Below are positions 52,422 through 61,057 of a DNA stretch of 64,000 bases, in pieces. The translations under genes were made by a program, and so were the position numbers. The notes under the pieces were generated by a model. That model was not told the DNA's origin. It made no database searches and was given only the letters and a program-made list of their open reading frames with translations. Position 1 is the first letter of the stretch, and each line of letters begins with the position of its first letter. Source of the stretch: Deltaproteobacteria bacterium (GTDB taxonomy: Bacteria; Myxococcota_A; UBA9160; UBA4427). The stretch lies in NCBI GenBank assembly GCA_002719955.1, contig PBFW01000070.1:124001-188000 (forward strand). Reading direction: 5' to 3'.

Positions 52422-52952
52422 ATGGCGGATGGCGAGACCGAAATGAGATTCGCGGAGCTCGAAGCACGTCTCGCCGAGGTCGAGGGCCATCGCGCGATCC
52501 TCGATCTCAAGAGTCTTTACGGCACGCTCGCGGATGCCCGCTATACGCGCAAGGGTCCCAGATCGACGTCCGAGATCGAGGCCGTCGCCGATCAGCTCGC
52601 CGACCTCTTTACCGACGATGCCGTCTGGGAAGGGGGCGCACAGCTCGGCCGCTGTGAGGGGAAGGATGCGATCCGCGCGCGTTTCAGCGAGCCGACGCTT
52701 CATTACTCATGGCATTTCTTCGTGAAGCCCGAGATCCGCTTGGCGGGCGATCGCGCAAAGGGAACCTGGGATGTGCTCGCGCTGATCACGACGCTCGAAG
52801 GGCGTGCGGTGTGGATGGTTGGAGTCGAACACGACGAGTATGCACGGGTCGGCGGACGCTGGCTGCATACGCGCATGCAGCTCGACTCGCAGTTGATGGC
52901 GCCTCATGACAAGGGTTGGGCGCCAAAGCGTCCGGCCGAGAGTCGCGCTTAA
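52422..52952 (+). CDS. SnoaL-like / nuclear transport factor 2-fold protein
   Basis: A 176-residue protein of the NTF2-like fold (SnoaL_4 type): HRAILDLKSLYGTLADARYT, LADLFTDDAVWEGGAQLGR, and HYSWHFFVKPEIRLAGDRAK with GRWLHTRMQLDSQLMAP at the end. Members bind or transform small hydrophobic molecules (steroid isomerases, cyclases, hydratases); the exact role is not predictable. Its TAA overlaps the stop of the convergent F420-type gene through a TTAA. It is encoded close to oxidoreductases and acyl-CoA genes. Confidence 0.78.
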   Translation: MADGETEMRFAELEARLAEVEGHRAILDLKSLYGTLADARYTRKGPRSTSEIEAVADQLADLFTDDAVWEGGAQLGRCEGKDAIRARFSEPTLHYSWHFFVKPEIRLAGDRAKGTWDVLALITTLEGRAVWMVGVEHDEYARVGGRWLHTRMQLDSQLMAPHDKGWAPKRPAESRA

Positions 52953-53821
52953 CCGTTGACCGGCTTGATCATCGTCTCGCCGAGCTCGCGGATCTTGGCC
53001 TTCTTGTCTTCGAGGGTGCAGCCCGGCGGGAGTTGGTATTCGAGGGGCCAGCTGACGGTGGCCGTCATGCCCAGATCGACCAACTGAGTCATCTGTTCGG
53101 GTGGGAGCTGCTCGATGAGCGGGATCAGGCAATCGAAGGGGGCCTTCTCCCGGCCAAAGCGGGCGCGCAGTTCACGCAATTTGGCGAGGATTCCAAGGGT
53201 CTCTTCGAAGCGCGAGCCCGCCCCTGTCCAGCCATCGCCAAATTGGGCCGCACGCCGGAGGGCGGCCTTGTTCATCCCGCCCACCCACATCGGGACTTTC
53301 GCGGTCGGCACCGGATTCATGCGCAACGCGTTGAACTGGTAGAACTCGCCCTTCGCTTCGACCACTTCGCCGGCGAGCAGCCTCTGGATGATCGGGAGCT
53401 GTTCGTCCATGCGCCGGCCGCGTTGCTCGAAGGGAACGCCCATGATCTCGAACTCTTCACGAAGCCAGCCCGCGCCAAAGCCGAGTACGGCTCGGTTCTT
53501 CGAGAAGATGGCGGCCGTGCCGAGGTCCTTTGCGATCTCGATCGGATGGCGAAGCGGGAGAATGTAGACGTTGGTCAGGAAACGGAGCGTCGTCGTGACC
53601 TGAGAGAGTGCGGCAATCGTGGCGAACGCTTCGGGGAAGGGAGTGGAGCCGTTGAAGGGTGCTTCGCCGGAATCATCATAGGGATAGCGCGAGACGAAGT
53701 GCTCGGGAGCAAAGAGGTGATCGGCGAGATTGATGCCCTCGAACCCCGCTTCTTCGCAGACGGGCGCGAGCTCCAGCAGTTCGTCGGGGTGGAGGAAGGG
53801 AAGGGACTGCCAGAACTGCAT
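52949..53821 (-). CDS. LLM class (probably F420-dependent) oxidoreductase
   Basis: A 290-residue luciferase-like monooxygenase-fold protein: LAPVCEEAGFEGINLADHLF, LRFLTNVYILPLRHPIEIAK, FSKNRAVLGFGAGWLREEFE and VPMWVGGMNKAALRRAAQFGDGW. This matches the large group of F420-dependent LLM proteins. It differs from the gene at 24807 in both ends and loop lengths, so the two are paralogues of different subgroups. ATG 53821 (MQFWQSLPFLHPDE) is chosen because AAGGAAG precedes it and it gives the family start. The function is a hydride transfer on an unknown substrate. Confidence 0.88.
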   Translation of the reverse strand: MQFWQSLPFLHPDELLELAPVCEEAGFEGINLADHLFAPEHFVSRYPYDDSGEAPFNGSTPFPEAFATIAALSQVTTTLRFLTNVYILPLRHPIEIAKDLGTAAIFSKNRAVLGFGAGWLREEFEIMGVPFEQRGRRMDEQLPIIQRLLAGEVVEAKGEFYQFNALRMNPVPTAKVPMWVGGMNKAALRRAAQFGDGWTGAGSRFEETLGILAKLRELRARFGREKAPFDCLIPLIEQLPPEQMTQLVDLGMTATVSWPLEYQLPPGCTLEDKKAKIRELGETMIKPVNG

Positions 53822-54051
53822 GGGGCTTCCTTTTGGGGGCTCGACCCCGCGGAATCGAGGCGGGATCACGCTGCGGCCGTAGCATCGCAGAGCTGATCCG
53901 GGCTGGCCAGACGAATCGGGCCGCTCACTCTGGGCAGGAAGAGATGGTCTATTGTCTTTTGCCCATCACGGGCCGCAGCGAGCGCGGGGTTTCGAGTCGC
54001 GCGCTCTGTCGAACCCCGATGGTCGAGACAATCGAGAACCGAGGACTGAAG

Positions 54052-55254
54052 ATGTTGAATCATATTGCTGTCGTGGGCGGATCTCTTGCTGGCCTGCGAA
54101 CGGTCGAGGCACTTCGCCGTGAGGGATTCGAAGGCCGGATTACCGTGATCGGAGCCGAGGACGAGCTTCCCTACGATCGCCCCCCGCTTTCCAAGCAGTT
54201 CCTGGTCGACGACTGGGAGGAGGAGAAGCTGGCTCTGGCCCGAAATGGGGTCGAGGAGCTCAAGGCCGACTGGATGGTCGGCTGCGCCGCGGAGTCGCTG
54301 GACGTCGAGGCGAAGCGTTTGAAGCTCGCCGATGGCACGCATGTCGAAGCCGACGCGATCGTTCTCGGGACGGGGGCGCGGCCGCTTCGCCTGCCCTTTG
54401 GCGAGGGGCTCGAGGGCGTGCTCGCATTGCGCAATCTCGCGGATGCCCGAAGGCTGCGCGGGGCGATTGCGAATGCGCCTCGCGTGGTGGTCGTCGGCGC
54501 GGGCTTCATCGGAATGGAAGTCGCCGCGAGCTGTCGCCAGAAAGGGCTGGACGTGAGCGTCGTCGAAAGCCTGCCGGCGCCCCTGATCCGGGGGCTCGGT
54601 TCCCGTCTCGGCGAGCGGGTGGCCAAGCGGCATCGGGAGGAGGGCATCGTCTTTCATCTCGGTGTGACCATCGATGGTTTCGAAGGCGAGGGACAGGTGA
54701 CGGGCGTGACGCTCTCCGGCGGCGAGACATTGCCCGCAGAACTCGTGATCGTCGGCATCGGTGCGACGCCGGCGACCGAATGGCTCGAGGGCGCGGGACT
54801 CGAGATCGACGACGGTGTGCTCTGCGATGCCACGGGGTCGACGGGGCATGAGGGGATCTACGCGCTCGGGGACTGTGCGCGTTGGCTGAATGCTCGCTAT
54901 CCCGAGCGCCCGCGTTTTGAACATTGGACGAGCGCGGTCGAACAGTCGAACGTGGTGGCCCAGCGGATCATGCATTCTGAGACCGAGGCATTCGCTCCGG
55001 TGCCCTACGTGTGGACCGACCAATTCAATCTCCGGATCGCGATTGCTGGTGAGATCCAGGAGGGTGACGAGATGCATGTCTGTCTGGGGTCGATCGAGGA
55101 GGACCGTTTCCTCGCGCTATTCGGTCGCGAGGGGAGGCTTGCCGCCGCTGTCGGCTTCAAGCGTCCGCGCCAATTGAATGGAATGCGCCGGAAGATGGCC
55201 GAGGGCGAAGGGATCTCGTTCGCGGATGCGGTCGCGGAGCACGCCGAATCCTAG
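54052..55254 (+). CDS. FAD-dependent ferredoxin/rubredoxin reductase
   Basis: A 400-residue pyridine-nucleotide-disulfide-type reductase. IAVVGGSLAGLRTVEALRRE is the FAD loop, DELPYDRPPLSKQFL the conserved partner of ferredoxin reductases, VVVVGAGFIGMEVAASCRQK the NAD(P)H loop, and GIYALGDCARW the second FAD-binding motif. It moves electrons from NAD(P)H to a ferredoxin or rubredoxin that feeds a P450 or Rieske oxygenase. No such partner is encoded in the window. GAGGA before ATG 54052 (MLNHIAVVGG) sets the start; longer forms upstream are unlikely. Confidence 0.9.
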   Translation: MLNHIAVVGGSLAGLRTVEALRREGFEGRITVIGAEDELPYDRPPLSKQFLVDDWEEEKLALARNGVEELKADWMVGCAAESLDVEAKRLKLADGTHVEADAIVLGTGARPLRLPFGEGLEGVLALRNLADARRLRGAIANAPRVVVVGAGFIGMEVAASCRQKGLDVSVVESLPAPLIRGLGSRLGERVAKRHREEGIVFHLGVTIDGFEGEGQVTGVTLSGGETLPAELVIVGIGATPATEWLEGAGLEIDDGVLCDATGSTGHEGIYALGDCARWLNARYPERPRFEHWTSAVEQSNVVAQRIMHSETEAFAPVPYVWTDQFNLRIAIAGEIQEGDEMHVCLGSIEEDRFLALFGREGRLAAAVGFKRPRQLNGMRRKMAEGEGISFADAVAEHAES

Positions 55255-55305
55255 AGCGGTGGGTGGGCCGAAGCGGGCGCCTGATCATCGGATCTCGCCG
55301 GGGGC

Positions 55306-56559
55306 CTAGCCGATCCATTCTCGCTCATCGCGAACCAGGAAGAGCCCGCCCAGCGCCAATACGTTCAATGTCGCGAATAGGCCGAAAGCGAGCCCGTAGT
55401 CTCCGAACCGATCGCGCAAAAGGGCGGCAAGAAGCGGTCCGAGCACGCCGCCCGGGAGCAGGGTCAGCGTCATGGCGCCATAGATCTCCCCGAGATACCG
55501 ATCCCCGAAACATCGTCCCAGGACCAGTGGGTAGACGACGTCCCGGCTCGCCTGCGAGAACCCGTAGCTAGCGATGAAAACCCAGAGCAGGGCGGGGTCG
55601 GGTAGGGCGAGCAACACGATCGAACTGAACGCGAGCAGGCCATAGACCATCTGAACGGCCCGTTCCTGAGGGATGCGATCGGAGAGAAACCCGCCGAGTA
55701 TCTTGCTGACCACACCGAGGCCGACCGCCTTGCTGAAATACGAGACCGCCTCCCGCTTGTTCATTCCGCCGTCCATCAGGAAGAGGACGAAATGGTCGAG
55801 AACGCCGGTGAAATAAAAGAAGAAGGTGAAGAGCGTCGTCGTCAGGATCCAGAAACTGCGGGTCCGAAGCGCCGCCTTCAGGTCGAGATCGTTCGACCCG
55901 ATGGAGATCGCCTGCTTCTGGTCCGGATCGTTTCGGGCTCCCTTCGGGCCAGCGCCGCTCGGCGCATCGCGAATCAGGAAAAGCGAGGTCGGGAGCAGGA
56001 TGAAGAGCGCGACGGGGACGATCGCCAGGAGGCCCTCTCGCCAGCTCGAGCGGGCAGCGATGCTGCCCACGAGCGTCACCATGACCATTCCGCCCAGGTT
56101 CGAACCGGCGTAGGCGATGCCGAGTGCGAGCCCGCGATTCTTGTGGAACCACTGGCTCACGACATGGCCGACCGTGATGTCGCCCATGCCCGCGGCGCAG
56201 AGGCCGACGCCGGCGATCGCGATATAGAGTCCGGAGAGGCTCTCGACCCGCGCAAAGAAGAGAAAGACGAAGGCGAAGAGGGTCGCCGAGAGGGCGAGGA
56301 CTCTCGAAGCCCCCAGGCGAACGCTCAGGATTCCAACGAGGGGGCTGATGATCGCTTGAAAGACGAGCTGTGGAAAAGCGGCCCCGGAGAGCTGGGCGCG
56401 TGTGAGGTCCAGGCCCTCGATCAGGTCGGCGGCGATGCCCGTACGGATATAGGTGAGACCGAGGCCCATCTGGCAGACGAGACAGCCGACGGCGACCCAG
56501 AGCGCGCGCCCCCGAAACTCGCTCGTCGTTTCGCGGAGCGCATCGAAGCGATCGCTCAT
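55306..56559 (-). CDS. Major facilitator superfamily transporter
   Basis: A 417-residue membrane protein with about twelve hydrophobic segments and the MFS loop 2-3 pattern (ISPLVGILSVRLGASRVLAL). A large charged loop between segments 6 and 7 (RDAPSGAGPKGARNDPDQKQ) is normal. The relatives I recall are monocarboxylate/oxalate-type transporters. Its ATG overlaps the TGA of the upstream CoA ligase (ATGA), so ligase and transporter are cotranslated: uptake of a carboxylic acid followed by activation to its CoA thioester is the simplest reading. Confidence 0.88.
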   Translation of the reverse strand: MSDRFDALRETTSEFRGRALWVAVGCLVCQMGLGLTYIRTGIAADLIEGLDLTRAQLSGAAFPQLVFQAIISPLVGILSVRLGASRVLALSATLFAFVFLFFARVESLSGLYIAIAGVGLCAAGMGDITVGHVVSQWFHKNRGLALGIAYAGSNLGGMVMVTLVGSIAARSSWREGLLAIVPVALFILLPTSLFLIRDAPSGAGPKGARNDPDQKQAISIGSNDLDLKAALRTRSFWILTTTLFTFFFYFTGVLDHFVLFLMDGGMNKREAVSYFSKAVGLGVVSKILGGFLSDRIPQERAVQMVYGLLAFSSIVLLALPDPALLWVFIASYGFSQASRDVVYPLVLGRCFGDRYLGEIYGAMTLTLLPGGVLGPLLAALLRDRFGDYGLAFGLFATLNVLALGGLFLVRDEREWIG

Positions 56560-58187
56560 TCCCCGTCCGATCGCCGCGCAGCGGCGTGGGCGCGCGAGGC
56601 GGCGTCCGCATCGAGATCCTCGCCGAAGCGTTTCAGGGCGTCATCGCGGAGCGTGCTCTTCGCGACTTTTCCACCGACGTTATGCGGGAGGGCTTCGAGG
56701 ACCACGAGTGCCTCCGGCCAGAGTTCTCTTGCGATCTGCGTTTGTGCCAGGAAGAGTTTGAGTTCTTCGAGCGTGAGCGACATCTCCGGTCGCAGTTCGG
56801 CGTAGACGGCGGCTCGCTCACCGAAGACCGCATCGGGGATTCCGATGGCTGCACACAGAGAGACCGCCGGATGGTCGGCGACACTTTCTTCGATCGCGGC
56901 TGCGGACAGGTTCTTGCCGCCGCGGATGATGATGTCATCGGTTCGGCCGACGACCTTGAGGTAGCCGTCCTCGTCGAGCTCGACGAGATCGCCGAGCATG
57001 ACCCAGCCGTCGGGGCGGATCAGTTCGGCGGTGGCCTCGGGTGCGCCGTGGTAGCCGCGCGAGACGACCGGGCCTTTGACGGCGGGCTGACCGATTCCGG
57101 ATGGGGTCACATCATTGCCCTCGGCGTCGAAGAGGCGGAGCTGCATCTCCTCGATGGGCTTGCCCGCGGTCGTGAGACGCTTATGGGGCGGGTCTTCGGG
57201 GCGGGTCGCGCTGACCGCACCCGTCTCGTTGGAGCCGTAGAACTGCAGGACGAAGGCGCCGGTCTTCTCCTCGAAAGCGCGGGCGCGTTTTTCGGGGACG
57301 GCCTCTCCGCCGGTGAAGAGGCTCTTGAGCGCAAGGGAGTCGGTGTCGTCGAAGCCGCCGGACTCGAGCATGAGAATGAACTGTGTCGAGACCGCCGCGA
57401 GAATTGTGACCTGGTGGCGACGCATCGCCGAGATCGCGGCGGTCGCATCGAATTTGCGCAGCACGACCGTCGGAACACCGAGGAGGGTCGGTGTGAAATG
57501 AGAGGTCCAGAGTCCGAAGCCAAAGGGCGCGGGCAGGGCGCTCATGAAGACATCGTTCTCACATAGATGGCCCACCTCCGCGGCGAAACGATGGAAATGG
57601 AACCAGCGGAGTTGGTCGTGGAGGACAATCTTGGGAAGCCCCGTCGTTCCCGATGTCGTATTGAAGAGGCAATCCACGTTCGCGGTCAGAGCGCGGCCTT
57701 CGAGCGCTTCCGGCCTCGCCAATTCCGCGTCGCCGCCGTCGACTCGAATCGCATCGTCGAGGAAGGCATCTCCCTCGATGATGACGTGATGGCGGATCTC
57801 GACGCCCGATCGACGCAACATCTCGACCTGCTCCGTCGCCTCAACATGCCCCATCACCGCGGCACTCACGAAGGTCGAAGCGCCCGCGAGTCCGAGCAGG
57901 TGCGCCAATTCGCGTTCGCCGCAGCGTGCGCCGAGCCCGAGGCAGACGAGACCGGCGCGCTCGGTCGCCTGAAAGGCGATGTGGAAGGCGGGCCCATCGG
58001 GTAGCCAAACCGCGACGCGCTCGCCGGGCGCCAGCCCGAGATCGAGGAAGATCCGAGCCAGACGATCCGCGGCGGCGTCGTAGCCCGCCCAGTCGAGTAC
58101 GCGCTCCTCGACGTAATAGGCGGGCTGGTCGGGTCGCGTCCGGGCGAGTTCGCGGACGCGCGCGGCGAGGGAGGCGGGAAATTCCAT
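56556..58187 (-). CDS. AMP-dependent acyl-CoA ligase (benzoate-CoA-ligase-like)
   Basis: A 543-residue adenylate-forming ligase. The P-loop is NTTSGTTGLPKIV (about residues 176-188), the A5 block is YGSNETGAVSATRP, the hinge region is LGDLVELDEDGYLKVVGRTD, and the C-terminal catalytic Lys is in HNVGGKVAKSTLRDD. The DIIIRGGKNLSAAAIEE segment is typical of acyl- and aryl-CoA ligases. It overlaps the MFS gene by ATGA. A weak operator copy at 58420 lies 230 bases upstream, in the region it shares with the divergent TetR gene. Confidence 0.9.
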   Translation of the reverse strand: MEFPASLAARVRELARTRPDQPAYYVEERVLDWAGYDAAADRLARIFLDLGLAPGERVAVWLPDGPAFHIAFQATERAGLVCLGLGARCGERELAHLLGLAGASTFVSAAVMGHVEATEQVEMLRRSGVEIRHHVIIEGDAFLDDAIRVDGGDAELARPEALEGRALTANVDCLFNTTSGTTGLPKIVLHDQLRWFHFHRFAAEVGHLCENDVFMSALPAPFGFGLWTSHFTPTLLGVPTVVLRKFDATAAISAMRRHQVTILAAVSTQFILMLESGGFDDTDSLALKSLFTGGEAVPEKRARAFEEKTGAFVLQFYGSNETGAVSATRPEDPPHKRLTTAGKPIEEMQLRLFDAEGNDVTPSGIGQPAVKGPVVSRGYHGAPEATAELIRPDGWVMLGDLVELDEDGYLKVVGRTDDIIIRGGKNLSAAAIEESVADHPAVSLCAAIGIPDAVFGERAAVYAELRPEMSLTLEELKLFLAQTQIARELWPEALVVLEALPHNVGGKVAKSTLRDDALKRFGEDLDADAASRAHAAARRSDGE

Positions 58188-58569
58188 ATCTAGGTTCCAA
58201 CCTCGTTTCGAGGAGTGATCGGGCGTGGCCAGCGGAGCTTGGTGAACTCCATCGCAGAACGCCCGCGGCCGCTGAGGGTCATGCTCGCTGGATCGGAGTC
58301 GAGGGAATCGTCGTTGAGCTCTAGGGCCCCGGAGGGTGGCTTCATCATGGCCCGATCGCTCGGGGGCTTTTGGGATCGAGCGCCGATCCCACGCAGGGAC
58401 GCTGGATCGGGTGTTTGGTAACGGAACGTATTGTATCGTAATGCGGTTGCTGTCGATCGTCCCGTGGGTTTCGAGACCCCCGACGAGGCAAGTGGGGCCG
58501 GTCTCGGACGATTCACCCGGTTTCCGCAGCGAGGTCCGCGCGGGCCAGAGAGGTCAGGAGTTCCAGCGG
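58188..58569. other. Divergent regulatory region between CoA ligase and TetR genes
   Basis: 382 bases with no gene I can support. It contains the promoter/operator-like element at 58415-58444 and the TetR ribosome-binding site near 58556. A 52-codon minus-strand frame starting MMKPPSGALELNDDSLDSD ends three bases before the ligase start. It could be a leader peptide, but I see no similarity or good ribosome-binding site. Confidence 0.5.
58415..58444 (+). promoter_or_regulatory. Promoter overlapping a weaker copy of the 21-bp operator, upstream of tetR
   Basis: TTGGTA (58415-58420) and TAATGC (58439-58444), 18 bases apart, form a sigma-70-like promoter pointing to the TetR gene. The spacer and -10 carry the operator's right half as TGTATCGTA (58432-58440, one mismatch) and a degenerate left half AACGGAACG (five of nine). 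This is what autoregulation of a TetR-family gene would look like. Confidence 0.5.
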
Positions 58570-59184
58570 ATGCCGACGGCTGCGCGAGCAAAGACGAACC
58601 GCGACGGGACGGCTGGGAGCACCGGTCGACCCCGGAGCGAGGAAGCCCACCAGGCGATCCTCGACGCGACGCTCGCGCTGCTGGTCGAGGTCGGCTTCTC
58701 GGCGCTCACCGTGGAGGGAGTGGCTCAGCGCGCTGGAGTCGGCAAAGCGACGATCTATCGGCGCTGGGCGTCGAAGTTGCCCTTGGTGGTCGAGGCCTTC
58801 GGCGAACTTCCGGGCTTCGAGGAGGTCGACACGGGCAGTCTCGAAGTCGACCTCAAAGAGACCCTCAATACCTATCTGAACAATTTCAACTCGACATCGC
58901 TCGGCGCGGTCTTTCCGAGCTTGGCGGGAGAGCGCGCGCATAATCCCGAGCTCTCAAAACTTCTGGAGCCCGTGACCAGGGGGCGGCGAGAGCCCTTCGT
59001 CCGGATCTTCGAGCGTGCGCGGGAGCGGGGTGAGATTTCCGAAGAGGTCGACGTCGATCTGGCGGCGGACCTCGTGGTCGGGCCGATTTCAGTGACGCTC
59101 TTTTTCAGGGGCGGGACGCCCTCCGCGAAGATGGTAGGTCCGATCGTGGACCTGGCGCTCTCGGGGATCCTGAATCGGGACTGA
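58570..59184 (+). CDS. TetR/AcrR family transcriptional regulator
   Basis: A 204-residue regulator with an N-terminal helix-turn-helix (VEGVAQRAGVGKATIYRRW, about residues 48-66, the hallmark TetR recognition helix) and a helical ligand domain ending GPIVDLALSGILNRD. A 20-residue basic tail precedes the first helix. AGGAG about ten bases before ATG 58570 supports the start. It lies between two CoA-ligase genes on the other strand, and the 21-bp palindromes upstream of it and of acyl-CoA genes (24712, 46152, 60914) make it the likely local repressor, with an acyl-CoA or related ligand as inducer. Confidence 0.9.
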   Translation: MPTAARAKTNRDGTAGSTGRPRSEEAHQAILDATLALLVEVGFSALTVEGVAQRAGVGKATIYRRWASKLPLVVEAFGELPGFEEVDTGSLEVDLKETLNTYLNNFNSTSLGAVFPSLAGERAHNPELSKLLEPVTRGRREPFVRIFERARERGEISEEVDVDLAADLVVGPISVTLFFRGGTPSAKMVGPIVDLALSGILNRD

Positions 59185-59240
59185 CCACAGGCGGACGCGT
59201 CATGGGCTCCGTGCGCGTCGAACTCGAGGCAGCTCGGGGA

Positions 59241-60785
59241 TCAGGACGAATAGCGATCCCGCAACTCGTGCTTCAAGACCTTTCCCGTCGGGTTCCGCGG
59301 GATCGCATCGATCAACTCGAGTTGTTCCGGAATCTTCTGGAGCATGAGTTCTTTCGAACGCAGGAAGTGCTGCATCTCCTCGAATCCGATCGGGTCGCCC
59401 GCGTCCTTGCTCTCGACGACGGCACAACATCGCTCACCGCTCTTCGCATCCGGCAATCCGATCACGGCGACATCCGCGATCTTCGGGTGCTCATAGAGGA
59501 GATCCTCGACTTCCTTGGCTGGGATATTTTCGCCCTTGCGGATGATCACATCCTTGAGTCGCCCCGTGACGACGCAATAGCCGTCGGGGTCGAGATAGCC
59601 GAGGTCGCCCGTATGGAAATAGCCGTTCTCGTCGAAGGCCGCTTCGTCGAGGCTCGAGTCGAGGTAGCCCCGGAACATCTGGGGGCCCTTGCACCGGAAC
59701 TCCCCCTGTTCACCGGATCTGGCGATTTTTCCGTCGTCGCGCACCACCCGCAGATCGACGTCCGGCAGCGAAATCATCCCCTCCGTCTCCGCCATCTTCT
59801 GGGGCGGGTCGTCGAAGCGGCTCATCGTGAGGATCGGCGCTTCGGTCATGCCATAGCCCGAGATGATCCCGGCTCCGCCCATCTCTGCGACGAGGTCGTA
59901 GTGGAGTTGCGGGGGCTTGGGTGCGCCGCCTCCTGGGAAGGCGCGCATATGCGGGAAGAGGGGTTTTCCCTTGGATCGACGATGTGCGTTCAGATAGGCC
60001 TCATGAAAGACGGTCCCCGCCGATCCGAGGGTGACGCCTTCTTTGCGCAGCGTCGGCATGGTCGTGGGCTCTCCGAAATTCTCGATGATGATATGCGAGC
60101 AGCCGTAGGAGAGGCCGGATTGGAGCCAGTTGATGCCGCCGATATGGGTGAAGGGGAAGACGAAGGCGACGCGATCTTCGACGCGCATGTCCAGGGCGAT
60201 GCTCATCCCCTTCGCGGCGGCCCAAAGGGACGCATCCGTGTGTTGAACGCCCTTGGGATCCGCCGTCGTGCCGCTGGTGTAGAAGAGCCAGCGAATCGGG
60301 AGTTCCGGGGCGGGGGCACGCGCGGGCGGTGGGGGAAGCTCGACGCCGTCGTCGGCCTCCGGGAGCTCGTGGTCGACGACGAGGGTCTTCATCTCCGCGT
60401 GTTCGCCCGCGATCTCCATGGCCATCGAGGGGTAGTCGAAGCCACGCCATTCGGGCGGGGTCACGAGCAGAACGGGTTTGCACTGGTTGGCGATGAAGCG
60501 AACCTCTCGCGTGCGATAGATCGGCAGGACCGGGTTCTGGATCGCATCCAATCGCGCCAGCGCGCCGACCAGGATCATCGACTCGATCCGCGTGGGCAGC
60601 ATCCACGAGACGACCTTTCCCGGGCCGACCCCGAGTCCGACGAGTCCGCGGGCGGCGCGCAGACAGGCTTCTCGATACGCCCCGAAACGGATTTCGCGTC
60701 CCTTTACATCGACGGCCATGAGGGCGCCGGGGGTGGCCTCCGCTCGTTCTTCGATGAGTTGCCAGAGCGTCGCGGTCTCGATCAT
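59241..60785 (-). CDS. AMP-dependent acyl-CoA ligase
   Basis: A 514-residue adenylate-forming ligase. The P-loop is YTSGTTADPKGV (169-180), the A5 block is GYGMTEAPILTMSRF, TGDLGYLDPDGYCVVTGRLK the hinge region, and NPTGKVLKHELRDRY holds the catalytic Lys. The GALARLDAIQNPVLPIYR and FPFTHIGGINWLQSGL blocks recall ligases for alicyclic acids such as cyclohexanecarboxylate. The strong operator at 60914 lies 128 bases upstream of its start, between it and the divergent acyl-CoA dehydrogenase, so both may be under the same repressor. Confidence 0.9.
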   Translation of the reverse strand: MIETATLWQLIEERAEATPGALMAVDVKGREIRFGAYREACLRAARGLVGLGVGPGKVVSWMLPTRIESMILVGALARLDAIQNPVLPIYRTREVRFIANQCKPVLLVTPPEWRGFDYPSMAMEIAGEHAEMKTLVVDHELPEADDGVELPPPPARAPAPELPIRWLFYTSGTTADPKGVQHTDASLWAAAKGMSIALDMRVEDRVAFVFPFTHIGGINWLQSGLSYGCSHIIIENFGEPTTMPTLRKEGVTLGSAGTVFHEAYLNAHRRSKGKPLFPHMRAFPGGGAPKPPQLHYDLVAEMGGAGIISGYGMTEAPILTMSRFDDPPQKMAETEGMISLPDVDLRVVRDDGKIARSGEQGEFRCKGPQMFRGYLDSSLDEAAFDENGYFHTGDLGYLDPDGYCVVTGRLKDVIIRKGENIPAKEVEDLLYEHPKIADVAVIGLPDAKSGERCCAVVESKDAGDPIGFEEMQHFLRSKELMLQKIPEQLELIDAIPRNPTGKVLKHELRDRYSS

Positions 60786-60909
60786 GGGGTCCCCGTGTGA
60801 TGGGTGTGAGTCGTCGGACAGTAGCCCGCTCCCAGCACGGGGTGGGCCGGCGGGTGGGGGCGAAATGAATCTGAGCCCGTCGAGAGGCTGATTGGATCCG
60901 GATGGGTCC

Positions 60910-60938
60910 TTGATACGATCCGGGGCGTATCGTAATGT
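60910..60938 (+). promoter_or_regulatory. Sigma-70-like promoter overlapped by the 21-bp palindrome (strongest copy)
   Basis: TTGATA (60910-60915), 17 bases, TAATGT (60933-60938) is a good plus-strand promoter toward the acyl-CoA dehydrogenase at 61058. The operator fills the same space: TACGATCCG (60914-60922), GGG, CGTATCGTA (60926-60934), symmetric at eight of nine positions. A bound repressor would block RNA polymerase directly. The divergent CoA-ligase gene could be controlled by the same site. Confidence 0.65.
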
Positions 60939-61057
60939 CCAACGGTCCCGATGTCGGCCGGCGTCAGCTCAATTCGGTCGCGACCGGCCCCAGGTCTGCG
61001 ATCGGGTGCCCGGTCGCCAGGTTTTGTTGCCCGCTCAGCCATTTCCGAGGTCCCTCA

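Noticed and set aside
58190..58345. Small minus-strand frame (about 52 codons) ahead of the CoA ligase
   Set aside because: No similarity or convincing ribosome-binding site; kept only as a remark on the intergenic region.
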